From positions 1 to 64,000 of the forward strand of contig CAMMRL010000006.1 in assembly GCA_946499275.1 (NCBI GenBank): a DNA stretch of 64,000 bases, read 5' to 3'. The notes below the pieces were generated by a model, which did no database searches, was not told where the DNA came from, and was given only the letters and a program-made list of their open reading frames with translations. Shown piece after piece: positions 35,821 to 43,964 of this stretch. The stretch's first letter is position 1. Every line of letters begins with the position of its first letter. The position numbers were made by a program, and so were the translations under genes. This DNA comes from an uncultured Clostridia bacterium (GTDB lineage: Bacteria > Bacillota > Clostridia > Oscillospirales > Acutalibacteraceae).

Positions 35821-35848
35821 ATTTTAGCATACTCTCTAATTATTGCAA
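35821..35848 (-). promoter_or_regulatory. promoter of cdaA-cdaR
   Basis: On the minus strand TTGCAA (35843-35848) and TAAAAT (35821-35826) are 16 nt apart, with TGC before the -10 (extended -10). Confidence 0.6.
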
Positions 35849-35994
35849 TCCTTTTCTTCCTTTTCGGTTTTTGTAAATTTTCCATTCTATCCCAAGCATT
35901 TCTCTTGCCAACGGCTGTGGAACGTGATAAAATCCGATTACACCTAGGCAAAGAATAATCCATAACAAACGTTTTTTCCATTGTAGGTGATGTT

Positions 35995-36517
35995 GTGTTG
36001 GATACCGTGCTGGTCCGGCGGGAAAATTTGTGAAGATTACGACGCTGTATATTCGGTGGTGAAAGAAGCTTTTTTCCATGCCGAACACAGCGACGGAAAC
36101 GAACAGGACCTAGTGGCCGCGCTGCGCAAAAACGATGCCTTTGTTCCAGAATGCTCGCTGGTAGCGGAAATCGACGGAAGGGTCGTCGGCTATATATTGT
36201 TCACAGAGGTGGTTATCGGTGACAGCACCGCGCTGGCACTCGCCCCTCTCGCCGTGCTGCCCGCCTATCAACGGCAGAGGATCGGCTCCGCCCTCATCCG
36301 GGAAGGCCACCGTATCGCCGCAGAAAAAGGATACCCATATGCGGTTGTCCTGGGAAGCGAACGGTACTATCCGCGTTTCGGCTACCTCCCCGCTGCGCGC
36401 TTCGGTATCCGGGCGCCGTTCGACGTCCCTTCCGAAAATTTTATGGCGATCCCATTGAGGGAAAACGCCACAGCTGTACAAGGTACCGTGCAATACGCGA
36501 AAGAATTTGGGCTTTAA
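35995..36517 (+). CDS. GNAT N-acetyltransferase with an apparent N-terminal frameshift
   Basis: The main frame encodes a YhbS-like GNAT domain: EDYDAVYSVVKEAF, EIDGRVVGYILFTEV, LAPLAVLPAYQRQRIGSALI (acetyl-CoA loop) and LGSERYYPRFGY. Read as one frame the protein would start MLCWIPCWSGGKIC, unlike the family. In the next frame, AGGTGA (35985-35990) is 4 nt before a GTG at 35995 and the peptide runs VLDTVLVRREN, a normal GNAT start, until a stop at 36031-36033. Removing one base in the A4T3 run (36023-36029) joins them into VRREN(C)EDYDAVY. So this is a recent frameshift pseudogene, a base-call error, or rarely a slippage site. Substrate unknown. Confidence 0.65.
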
Positions 36518-36619
36518 CGGTTGGCTGTTATCGCACCAGCATCTTTTGGCGTATTTCCTTCTTTCATCATATACGCTTTCCCCTGACGGTCAATCCAATG
36601 ATGGTAAAGCAGAATCCTT

Positions 36620-36649
36620 TTGACAAAGTTATTCATAAATGATCACTAT
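36620..36649 (+). promoter_or_regulatory. putative csoR promoter
   Basis: A consensus TTGACA at 36620-36625 with a weak CACTAT (36644-36649) 18 nt downstream. The CsoR-type palindrome lies just after it, near the predicted start. Confidence 0.4.
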
Positions 36650-36662
36650 TGCTGTGCACATA

Positions 36663-36676
36663 TACCCTTACGGGTA
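36663..36676 (+). promoter_or_regulatory. CsoR-type operator upstream of csoR
   Basis: Perfect inverted repeat TACCC-TTAC-GGGTA. CsoR-family repressors bind G/C tracts flanked by TA in this arrangement. A related palindrome lies in the promoter of the ATPase gene, so csoR probably controls itself and the pump. Confidence 0.7.
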
Positions 36677-36690
36677 AGGGAGGAAATGGT

Positions 36691-36966
36691 ATGAAGCAAT
36701 GTATGGATGCCGACAATCTGCATCGGCGACTGAAAAAAATCATCGGCCAGGTCCAGGCGATCGACCGGATGATTGACGAAGACGTCCCCTGCGAAGACAT
36801 CCTGTCGCAGCTCAACGCGGCCAAGTCCGCCCTCCACAAATGCGGGCAGGTGGTCCTGGAAGGGCATATCCAGCACTGTGTCCGGGACGGCATAGAACAT
36901 GGCGACGCCGACAAAACCATTGCCAACTTTACAAAAGCCGTGGAGCGCTTTTCAAATATGGGATAA
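36691..36966 (+). CDS. csoR: CsoR-family metal-sensing transcriptional repressor
   Basis: 91-aa all-helical DUF156 protein. HRRLKKIIGQVQAIDRMI (about 11-28) is the basic DNA-binding helix. The Cu(I) ligands of the CsoR subgroup are all present: Cys34, His59 and Cys63 (x-C-H-C pattern), unlike the H-C-H-H of nickel/cobalt RcnR. Metal binding should release the operators. GGGAGG sits 8 nt before the ATG at 36691; the frame is open from 36649. It precedes the P1B ATPase gene by 114 nt with a terminator between. Confidence 0.9.
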   Translation: MKQCMDADNLHRRLKKIIGQVQAIDRMIDEDVPCEDILSQLNAAKSALHKCGQVVLEGHIQHCVRDGIEHGDADKTIANFTKAVERFSNMG

Positions 36967-36976
36967 CCGAAGAGGA

Positions 36977-37008
36977 ATCAGGCGGCAGCAGCGGCCTGAT
37001 TTTTGTTT
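36977..37008 (+). terminator. csoR terminator
   Basis: ATCAGGC (36977-36983) pairs with GCCTGAT (36994-37000), with T5GT3 directly after. It separates csoR from the independently driven ATPase gene. Confidence 0.8.
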
Positions 37009-37014
37009 AGCGTC

Positions 37015-37043
37015 TTTACAACATATACCCGTATAGGTATAAT
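37015..37043 (+). promoter_or_regulatory. ATPase promoter with CsoR-type operator in the spacer
   Basis: TTTACA (37015-37020) and TATAAT (37038-37043) are 17 nt apart. The palindrome ATACC-CGTATA-GGTAT (37025-37040) fills the spacer and overlaps the -10, the ideal place for repression by CsoR. It resembles the operator at 36663-36676. Confidence 0.8.
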
Positions 37044-37080
37044 GATGCCGATACCCCGAGCGGTACAAGGAGGCGTAGAG

Positions 37081-38958
37081 ATGAAATCCCTGGAAAAACT
37101 TCTGGAATGGGGCGGAATCAAACGGGATATTGCCTTTCTCGTGATAAGCGGGCTCGCGCTGATGCTGAGCCTTATGCAGCTCCCCTTTCCTTTTAACCCG
37201 GCCTGGGTCGCTATTCTTTTATGCGGTGTACCGATTGTACTAGAAGCCGTTATCGGGCTGGTAACGGCATTCGATATCAAAGCCGACGTATTGGTATCCA
37301 TCGCTTTGGTTGCCGCCGTCTTCATCGGGGAAACCTTTGCGGCCGGCGAAGTGGCGTTTATTATGCAGCTCGGCGCTTTGCTGGAAGAACTAACGGTGGC
37401 AAAAGCAAGGACGGGGATTGAAAAGCTGGTCCATTTGACCCCCCGCACGGCGAGGATCGTAAACAACGGGCGGGAAACGATGGTTCCCGCCGAACAGGTA
37501 AAGGTGGGCGACCGGCTCCGCGTCCTGCCAGGTGAAACCATCCCGGTGGACGGCCGGATTGTTTCCGGGCAAACCTCCATTAACCAGGCGGTGATGACGG
37601 GCGAGTCCCTACCCGTGGACAAACGGGAAGGGGACGAGGTCTCCAGCGGCACGGTAAACCAATATGGCTCGTTCGACATGGAAGCGACAAAGGTCGGGGA
37701 AGACAGCTCCATCCAGCGTATGATCCGCCTTGTCCAGTCGGCGGACGCGGGAAAAGCCAAAATCGTTGGTCTGGCCGACCGCTGGGCCACCTGGATCGTC
37801 GTCATCGCGCTGGCCGCCGCCGGGCTGACCTGGCTGATAACCGGCGAAATCATCCGCGCCGTCACGATTCTTGTCGTATTTTGCCCCTGCGCGCTGGTGC
37901 TTGCCACGCCGACAGCCATTATGGCGGCCATCGGGAACGCCACCAAGCACAGCTTCCTTGTGCGAGAGGGCGACGCGCTGGAACGGCTGGCCAAGGTGAC
38001 GGACGTCGCCTTTGATAAAACCGGCACCCTCACCTACGGCACTCCGAAAGTAGTCGCTGTCAAAAGCGTATCCGAAGCCGTTTCCGAAGAAGACCTGTAC
38101 GCCCTGGCTGCCGGCGCAGAAGCCCGTTCGGAGCACCCGCTGGGCAAGGCGATTGTCCTCTGCTATCAACAGTACGCGCAGAGAAACGCCCCCATCCCCC
38201 AAAAATTCACGATGCTGCCCGGCCGGGGCGTAAAAGCGGAACTTTCGGGAAATACGGTTCTCGCAGGCAATCGGGAACTGCTGAAAGAAAACGGAGTGGA
38301 ATGGAACATGCAAGCCGCCGGAGAATACCTTACGCAGGGCTGTACGGTCACCTATATCGCCGTCAATGGAAAAGCCGCCGGGTTTATCGCCCTGGCAGAC
38401 ACGCTTCGTGCCGAGACACCCGTAATGATTGCGGAAATAAAGCAAGCCGGCGTGGTTCCCGTGTTACTGACCGGGGATCACAAAAACGCGGCGAAGCAAA
38501 TTGCCGGCCAACTCACCGTTACCGAGCTGTGGGCCGACTGCCTGCCGGAGGATAAACTGCGGTACATCGAGATTGCCCAGAAAAACGGGAAACCGGTCTG
38601 CATGATCGGCGACGGGATCAACGACGCCCCGGCGCTGAAAAAGGCGTATGTAGGTATCGCCATGGGCGGCGTCGGGAGCGATATCGCCATGGACGCCGCC
38701 GACATCGTTCTCGTGAACGACGACATCAAAGAACTGCCGCACCTGCTACTGCTTTCCAAACGGATGGTGTTCACCATAAAATGCAATTTAACCTTTTCCA
38801 TGGCGCTGAATTTCGTTGCGATCATTTTAGCGATCACCGGCGTGCTCAATCCAGTGGTCGGCGCGCTGGTGCATAACGCCGGGTCGGTTTTCGTCATTGT
38901 GAATTCCGCCCTGTTGCTGAAATGGCGGAAAAGGCGGCGGACGGACCGGTCTCGATAG
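37081..38958 (+). CDS. P1B-type heavy-metal-transporting ATPase without N-terminal metal-binding domain
   Basis: 625-aa metal pump. Motifs: actuator TGES, the membrane CPC ion site (residues 268-270), phosphorylation DKTGTLTYG with Asp312, SEHPLGKA, and [13 protein letters not shown]. No HMA domain or His/Cys-rich N terminus precedes the first helix. In the last membrane region the sequence is [20 protein letters not shown], not the MSxSS pattern of Cu(I) pumps nor the DxG of Zn/Cd pumps. Regulation by a copper-type CsoR suggests Cu(I), but the last helix leaves the metal open. AAGGAGG lies 7-8 nt before ATG 37081; the frame is open from 37003. Confidence 0.9.
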   Translation: MKSLEKLLEWGGIKRDIAFLVISGLALMLSLMQLPFPFNPAWVAILLCGVPIVLEAVIGLVTAFDIKADVLVSIALVAAVFIGETFAAGEVAFIMQLGALLEELTVAKARTGIEKLVHLTPRTARIVNNGRETMVPAEQVKVGDRLRVLPGETIPVDGRIVSGQTSINQAVMTGESLPVDKREGDEVSSGTVNQYGSFDMEATKVGEDSSIQRMIRLVQSADAGKAKIVGLADRWATWIVVIALAAAGLTWLITGEIIRAVTILVVFCPCALVLATPTAIMAAIGNATKHSFLVREGDALERLAKVTDVAFDKTGTLTYGTPKVVAVKSVSEAVSEEDLYALAAGAEARSEHPLGKAIVLCYQQYAQRNAPIPQKFTMLPGRGVKAELSGNTVLAGNRELLKENGVEWNMQAAGEYLTQGCTVTYIAVNGKAAGFIALADTLRAETPVMIAEIKQAGVVPVLLTGDHKNAAKQIAGQLTVTELWADCLPEDKLRYIEIAQKNGKPVCMIGDGINDAPALKKAYVGIAMGGVGSDIAMDAADIVLVNDDIKELPHLLLLSKRMVFTIKCNLTFSMALNFVAIILAITGVLNPVVGALVHNAGSVFVIVNSALLLKWRKRRRTDRSR

Positions 38959-39014
38959 CTGGAATGCCGTCTCTACATCTTTTACTACGCTTCCCCCTTG
39001 ACCGTTTTTCTTAA

Positions 39015-39068
39015 CCTAACGATAAAAAAGACATGGGTCGGATGACCCATGTCTTTTTTATCGTTAGG
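39015..39068. terminator. bidirectional terminator between the ATPase and cysteine desulfurase genes
   Basis: A perfect 25-bp inverted repeat (39015-39039 with 39044-39068) with a GGAT loop and A6/T6 tracts inside the stem, so it can stop transcription from either side. The two genes converge here. Confidence 0.9.
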
Positions 39069-39111
39069 CAGTTAGGCAGAGTGCTTGACAGTACGGGAAT
39101 GCGGTGCCAGC

Positions 39112-40302
39112 TCATCCGACACCGGTCGAACTGCGGGAATGCGCTTCGTTCCAAAGGGCTCGGCAGACACGCTCAATTTCATTCTGCGTGGTAAAAACGG
39201 ACGGGGCGAAACGTACCGTTCCGGTGTCCAGTGTACCGAAATGGCGGTGGGCGCTCGGCGCACAGTGCAGCCCGGCCCTACAATAAATACCGCGCTGATC
39301 CAGCGCCCGCGCCACCTCTTCGCTCCGACGGCCTTCCATATTCAGCGATACAACCGGCGCGGCGTGTTGGATATCGGGCCGCGGCGTGTACAGGTTGATC
39401 CCCCGCATATCCGCCACCCGGTCGTAAAAATACCTCATCAGCCGGATTTCCCGTCCAGCGATTTCGTCGATGCCCCGCTCCCGTACAAAACGGACGCCCG
39501 CCCGAAGGCCGCAAATCCCGACAGTGTTCAGCGTACCGCTCTCCAGCCGGTCCGGTAGTTCGTCCGGCTGCTGAAGTTCTAAGGACTGGCTACCTGTCCC
39601 CCCTTCTATGAAGGAGGGCAACATGTGGTTGCTGTTGCACAACAGCGCACCGATGCCCATGGGTCCATATAAGGATTTATGGCCGGGTATACAGAGGAAA
39701 TCAATATTATCCTGTTGCATATCGATGGGGAGTACGCCGGCGCTCTGGGCGGCATCCACAATGAAAGGCAAGCCGTGACGATGGGCCATGGCGCCGATTT
39801 CCCGGATGGGCAGTCGGACACCGAAGACATTGGACGCATGCGTACAGACAATACCGCGGGTTTCCGGGGTGATACACCGTTCGAATGCCGCGACCGTCGC
39901 CGGGATATTGCCGGGGGTTACTACGGCGATATCGTAAACCGGCGCGTCCGGCGACAGCGCATGAAGGGGCCGCATAACGGCGTTGTGCTCCAGATCGGAC
40001 ACCACCATCCGCCCGCCGTCTTTCATCAGCCCTTTGAGAACAATATTGAGCGCCATGGTACAATTTTGTACAAACACTACGTTCACGGGATTCTCCAGAT
40101 GGAAAAATTCGGACAGCGTCTCTCGGCAGCGGAATACCTCTTCAGATGCCGCTAACCCCATGCTGTGGCCGCTGCGCCCGGGATTTGCCCCGTATATAGT
40201 CATCGCCTGCTGAACAGCGCTGCGTACTACCGCCGGTTTCGGCCATGTTGTGGCGGCGTTATCAAGATAGATTTGTAAATCTCCCTTTCCTGCATAAGCC
40301 AT
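39112..40302 (-). CDS. cysteine desulfurase family protein (class V aminotransferase)
   Basis: 396-aa PLP enzyme. LDNAATTWPKP (N-terminal signature), DLEHNAVMRPL, VDAAQSAGVLPIDM (PLP Asp) and PGHKSLYGPMGIG (PLP Lys) are intact; a Cys is present in GIYCRAGLHCAPSAHR near the C terminus, where the persulfide Cys of desulfurases lies. It resembles the branch found near selenium-related genes and DUF3343 rather than IscS/SufS. It follows the DUF3343 gene by 62 nt. Likely mobilises sulfur or selenium; no selD or selA is in the window. Confidence 0.85.
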   Translation of the reverse strand: MAYAGKGDLQIYLDNAATTWPKPAVVRSAVQQAMTIYGANPGRSGHSMGLAASEEVFRCRETLSEFFHLENPVNVVFVQNCTMALNIVLKGLMKDGGRMVVSDLEHNAVMRPLHALSPDAPVYDIAVVTPGNIPATVAAFERCITPETRGIVCTHASNVFGVRLPIREIGAMAHRHGLPFIVDAAQSAGVLPIDMQQDNIDFLCIPGHKSLYGPMGIGALLCNSNHMLPSFIEGGTGSQSLELQQPDELPDRLESGTLNTVGICGLRAGVRFVRERGIDEIAGREIRLMRYFYDRVADMRGINLYTPRPDIQHAAPVVSLNMEGRRSEEVARALDQRGIYCRAGLHCAPSAHRHFGTLDTGTVRFAPSVFTTQNEIERVCRALWNEAHSRSSTGVG

Positions 40303-40365
40303 CGCTTTTCGCTTCCTCCTTTCTCCAAAGATTCCATTGCCTACTGCCCCCTTGAAAACACGCCT

Positions 40366-40587
40366 TTAATCCTCCCATTGCTTGCTGCGTATACGGATCC
40401 CGGACGAAACCAGAAGCCGTTCCGCCCGATCTCCTTCTTTGTTCACGGTGATACTGTAGCCGCAGCCGTTGTTTCCGTTGGCGTCGATGGTACGCCCGAC
40501 ATACGCGCGAATTCCGTTATGCTCCAACAAGGATTTCCCCCGCATAGCGTTTGTGACGGAACTCACGTTAAAGATCGTTTTGCTCAA
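40366..40587 (-). CDS. DUF3343 protein (putative sulfur/selenium carrier)
   Basis: 73-aa protein of the DUF3343 family, which resembles the TusA/YedF C-terminal region. The helix SVTNAMRGKSLLEHNGI leads to a glycine-rich strand with a single Cys in NGCGYSITV, the candidate carrier residue. A TTG start at 40587 is preceded by GAGGTGA. The family often sits beside a class V desulfurase, as here, and may accept persulfide or selenide from it. Confidence 0.8.
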   Translation of the reverse strand: MSKTIFNVSSVTNAMRGKSLLEHNGIRAYVGRTIDANGNNGCGYSITVNKEGDRAERLLVSSGIRIRSKQWED

Positions 40588-40655
40588 ATACGTTCACCTC
40601 GCTGTCAACAGTTCCGTATACCTTACTATATGCAAAAGGAAGTCGACCGGTCCAT

Positions 40656-40696
40656 AAAAAACAGAGTGGACAGACCACTTCTGTCCACTCTGTTTT
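40656..40696 (-). terminator. terminator of the ispD-ispF operon
   Basis: A 16-bp perfect stem (40658-40673 with 40681-40696), 7-nt loop, followed by TTTTTTAT on the minus strand. It lies about 80 nt after the ispF stop. Confidence 0.88.
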
Positions 40697-40778
40697 AATG
40701 ATTACTATATGATTATGGGAATCTTTCCTTAAGTCAAGGGTTTCCGAAAAAATCGTAGTGGAATGCTTATATAAAGTT

Positions 40779-41252
40779 CTACGCCGGCAGTAAAAGGCAC
40801 ACGGCATGGGCGGCAATCCCTTCCCCGGAACCGGTAAAGCCCAAGCCCTCCTCCGTCGTCGCCTTCACGCTCACCTGCGAAACCTCCACGCCGCAGGCGG
40901 CCGCCAGCTTCTCCCTCATGGAGAGGATCCACCCTTTCAGCTTGGGAGCTTGCGCCACCACCGTCGCATCGATGTTGCCGACCGCCCAACCCGCTTCCCG
41001 CACGACCCGTACCACTTGTTCAAGAAGGCACAGGCTGTCCGCTCCCCGATAGCGAGGATCCGTATCCGGGAACATCCCGCCGATATCCCCCAGCGCCACG
41101 GCGCCGAGTAGCGCATCAGAGACGGCGTGGGCCAGCACATCCGCGTCCGAATGCCCTAAAAGTCCCTTCTCGAACGGGATTTCCACCCCACCAAGGATCA
41201 ACTTGCGATTTTCCACCAAACGGTGTACATCATATCCATGTCCGATTCTCAT
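40779..41252 (-). CDS. ispF: 2-C-methyl-D-erythritol 2,4-cyclodiphosphate synthase
   Basis: 157-aa trimeric MEP-pathway enzyme that cyclises the CDP-methylerythritol 2-phosphate product. Zinc ligands are in GYDVHRL and the phosphate/substrate loop is [31 protein letters not shown] and the C-terminal [18 protein letters not shown] are intact. It overlaps ispD by 4 nt, the usual ispDF pairing for isoprenoid precursor synthesis. Confidence 0.96.
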   Translation of the reverse strand: MRIGHGYDVHRLVENRKLILGGVEIPFEKGLLGHSDADVLAHAVSDALLGAVALGDIGGMFPDTDPRYRGADSLCLLEQVVRVVREAGWAVGNIDATVVAQAPKLKGWILSMREKLAAACGVEVSQVSVKATTEEGLGFTGSGEGIAAHAVCLLLPA

Positions 41253-41989
41253 CTATCCGTCCTCCGTTCCTGCAAAAGCCGCTCCGCTACCGGAAGGTCT
41301 TCCGGCGTGGTAATCTTTATATTGGCGTAATCCGCTTCATAGAGATATACGCGACGGCCCAACCGCTCCACAAGCTGGCAATCATCCGTAAAGTCTTCTC
41401 CTTTTTCTGAAGCGTCCTGTAAAGCACGGCGATAGAGACCGCTTTCAAACACCTGCGGGGTCTGCACACTCCAGAGAAAACGGCGGTCCGGCGTCGAATA
41501 GATAAAGCCCGCCGCATCCGCAATTTTTACCGTATCCTTTACCCGCACAGCAGCAGCGGCGCCGCCGTATTGCCTGGCAGCACCGATAACCCCCTCAATG
41601 ATATCCGGCGTAACCAGTGGCCGGGCCCCATCATGGATTGCACAGTAAGCCGCTTTAGGGGAAACACGAGCGATCCCCCGGGCGACCGATGCCTGTCGGG
41701 TCGTTCCTCCCACTGTAATGGCCGACACCTTTGTAAAGTAATATTCCCTGCATATGCTTTCAACCGCTTTCCGGTCTTCTTCGCGGAGCACCAGCACGAT
41801 CTCCCGAATGGAATCCGCTTGTTGAAACGCAGACAGGGTATGGGCAATCACCGGCCGTCCCCCGATGGGCGTTAATTGCTTAGGGATCCCGCCCATCCGG
41901 GTAAAACTACCCGCGGCAACGATCACCGCAGCGGTATCAGCCGTCCCTGTCGCCGAATGGTCAATAGGGACCTTTCCCTTATCCAGCAT
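41249..41989 (-). CDS. ispD: 2-C-methyl-D-erythritol 4-phosphate cytidylyltransferase
   Basis: 246-aa nucleotidyltransferase joining CTP and methylerythritol phosphate. The nucleotide loop [10 protein letters not shown] with IPKQL is near residues 26-40, then [13 protein letters not shown], and [14 protein letters not shown]. About 20 residues precede the core, so the start could be a little downstream, but ATG 41989 has GGGAA upstream. It sits between an acetyltransferase gene (16 nt) and ispF (overlap). Confidence 0.94.
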   Translation of the reverse strand: MLDKGKVPIDHSATGTADTAAVIVAAGSFTRMGGIPKQLTPIGGRPVIAHTLSAFQQADSIREIVLVLREEDRKAVESICREYYFTKVSAITVGGTTRQASVARGIARVSPKAAYCAIHDGARPLVTPDIIEGVIGAARQYGGAAAAVRVKDTVKIADAAGFIYSTPDRRFLWSVQTPQVFESGLYRRALQDASEKGEDFTDDCQLVERLGRRVYLYEADYANIKITTPEDLPVAERLLQERRTDR

Positions 41990-42005
41990 TGTTCCCGTCC
42001 CCTTT

Positions 42006-42506
42006 TCACACAGGCATTTCCAAGATATAGTCGTCCATGACGTATCCGTCGCCGATATCGGTCACCACGCTGTCCGTGACCGCCATGCCGTAATGCTTAT
42101 AAAGGCCTAGGGTGGCGTTCCCCTTGTTCACCGTCAGCCAAATCGATCCCAAACCCTGTTCCTTCGCCATCTGCTTAAGTTTTTCGAATACCAGCCGGGA
42201 GTAGCCCTTTCCGCGGCTTGCCGCCCGCAGGTACAGTTTAGAAAGGAACAGCTTTCCCGGCGGGTCGTTCAACCGGAGCATAAAATAGCCCGCCGGCTCC
42301 ATCTCCCCGTCTTCCACCAGCCAGAAAATACGGTATCCTTCCGCTTCTTCCTCCTGCAGCGCCCGTTCGCTCTGGAATTTGTCCAGCATATAGGCAATCT
42401 GTTTTTCCCCCAAAAGTTCGTGGTAATATTCCCGCCATATTTCCGACGCCAAGGCAGCCGTTTCCATCTGCTTCCCTTGTCCGGTTACTTCAATAATCCG
42501 CACCAT
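42006..42506 (-). CDS. GNAT family N-acetyltransferase
   Basis: 166-aa acetyltransferase with LFLSKLYLRAASRGKGYSRLVFEKL, where RGKGYS forms the acetyl-CoA pyrophosphate loop (about residues 104-109), and IWLTVNKGNATLGLYKHYGM, the typical GNAT C-terminal strand-turn. Substrate unknown. First gene of a small operon with ispD and ispF, 16 nt upstream of ispD. Confidence 0.87.
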   Translation of the reverse strand: MVRIIEVTGQGKQMETAALASEIWREYYHELLGEKQIAYMLDKFQSERALQEEEAEGYRIFWLVEDGEMEPAGYFMLRLNDPPGKLFLSKLYLRAASRGKGYSRLVFEKLKQMAKEQGLGSIWLTVNKGNATLGLYKHYGMAVTDSVVTDIGDGYVMDDYILEMPV

Positions 42507-42587
42507 GAATTTTCACATCCTTCCCGAATTCATCGGCGGCCCGTTGTACGCAATCTTTTAAGCACGCAGCCGCTGCCTTTCCCTTCA

Positions 42588-42596
42588 ATTATAACA
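42588..42596 (-). promoter_or_regulatory. extended -10 promoter of the acetyltransferase-ispD-ispF operon
   Basis: Minus-strand TGTTATAAT (TATAAT at 42588-42593 with TG one base before). No good -35 is visible. The start would be about 75 nt upstream of the ATG at 42506. Confidence 0.55.
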
Positions 42597-42723
42597 AATA
42601 AACAGCCATATTTCCAGCACAGGTCTTCATCCTCGGAAAACGGCGGATTTTGTAAGATGGTTTAAAAAATCATCCTTTCCTAAATATCCTATTTGACGCC
42701 TTAGAAGCTACCTTAAAAAACCG

Positions 42724-42764
42724 TACAAAAAAAACAGGCAGGCCGGCGGCCTGCCTGTTTTTTC
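42724..42764 (-). terminator. pfkA terminator
   Basis: A 14-bp perfect stem (42731-42744 with 42748-42761) and a long T run on the minus strand (42726-42734). It begins about 7 nt after the pfkA stop. Confidence 0.92.
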
Positions 42765-42770
42765 CATCAA

Positions 42771-43739
42771 TTAGATTGAAATTTCATGTGCCATATTGTA
42801 CAGTTCGAAATCGAAAGGTTTCTTCATCTGTAGGGCTTCTTCGATATCAAAGTCTACAATCTTGTCGCTCTGAATCGCTACAACGCGGTTACTTTTGCCT
42901 TCCAGCAGCAATTCCACCGCATGGTATCCCATTTCGCTGGCCAGGACACGGTCTCGCAGTGTGGGCGAGCCGCCGCGCTGTACGTGGCCGAGAATGGTGG
43001 CGCGGCTTTCTACGCCGGTTTCCTTCTCAATCCGCTCCGCCATTTCGATAACATGGCCGACGCCTTCGGCCACGATAACGATAAAGTGTTTCTTCCCGGT
43101 GGCGGAGGTGGCTTCCATCCGTTTCAGGATGTCCCGCTCAAAATCATAGGGGACTTCCGGTACAATAATGCTCGTTGCACCCACAGCGATGCCTACATTC
43201 AGCGCCAGATATCCCGCGTGACGGCCCATCACTTCTACCACGCTACAGCGGTCGTGAGATTGGGCCGTATCGCGCAACTTATCGATCATTTCCACGCAAG
43301 TATTCATCGCGGTATCGTACCCAATGGTATACTCGCAACAGGAAATATCGTTGTCGATTGTCCCTGGGATCCCGATGCAGGGCAGGCCGCGCCGGGTAAG
43401 GTCCTGCGCGCCGCGGAAAGAGCCGTCGCCGCCGATCACGACCACGCCCTCAATCCCGTTTTCCCGGCAGGTCCGGATCGCCTTCTGCATCCCTTCCTCG
43501 GTGCAGAATTCCGGACTGCGGGCGGTATAGAGCATTGTACCTCCACGATGGATGATATCCGAAACGCTGCGCAGATTCATCGGGAAAATGTCCCCGTTAA
43601 TCAGCCCGTTATAGCCGCGATATACGCCAAAAATATCCACGCCTTTGCTGAGCGCCGTGCGGGCTACCGAACGAATAGCGGCATTCATGCCCGGTGCGTC
43701 GCCACCGCTGGTCAAAACGGCAATTCTCTTTGTGGACAT
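42771..43739 (-). CDS. pfkA: ATP-dependent 6-phosphofructokinase
   Basis: 322-aa glycolytic kinase phosphorylating fructose 6-phosphate. LTSGGDAPGMNAAIR starts the enzyme; GGDGSFRGAQ has the Gly typical of ATP use rather than pyrophosphate; GTIDNDI contains the catalytic Asp; MGRHAGYLAL and the R-rich fructose-6-phosphate site follow. AAGGAGAGG lies upstream of ATG 43739; the frame is open to 43808 but family members start here. It has its own promoter and terminator, downstream of dnaE as in many Firmicutes. Confidence 0.96.
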   Translation of the reverse strand: MSTKRIAVLTSGGDAPGMNAAIRSVARTALSKGVDIFGVYRGYNGLINGDIFPMNLRSVSDIIHRGGTMLYTARSPEFCTEEGMQKAIRTCRENGIEGVVVIGGDGSFRGAQDLTRRGLPCIGIPGTIDNDISCCEYTIGYDTAMNTCVEMIDKLRDTAQSHDRCSVVEVMGRHAGYLALNVGIAVGATSIIVPEVPYDFERDILKRMEATSATGKKHFIVIVAEGVGHVIEMAERIEKETGVESRATILGHVQRGGSPTLRDRVLASEMGYHAVELLLEGKSNRVVAIQSDKIVDFDIEEALQMKKPFDFELYNMAHEISI

Positions 43740-43813
43740 CGAAATCCTCTCCTTAAATTTATCAGGCCGCTGAACGCCAAAATGGTGGGCGGCCTTTCTC
43801 TTCAACATTCCGT

Positions 43814-43843
43814 ATTATACACTATTTGTCAAGAAAATATCAA
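43814..43843 (-). promoter_or_regulatory. promoter of pfkA
   Basis: On the minus strand TTGATA (43838-43843) and TATAAT (43814-43819) are 18 nt apart. A TTGACA inside the spacer is too close to serve as -35. The leader would be about 70 nt. Confidence 0.65.
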
Positions 43844-43964
43844 GTACCTACTTATATAGATATCCTGCCGTAACGCTGGCGGTATTTGTCTATTCGTTTG
43901 ATTTTTTGGAAGAAAAATGGAAAACGCAGGCGAATTGTATAAATCCGCTGTCCAAAACTGCAAT

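Noticed and set aside
39015-39068. Long perfect inverted repeat considered as an insertion-sequence end
   Set aside because: It is single, lies between converging genes and has terminator-type A/T tracts; no transposase is near.
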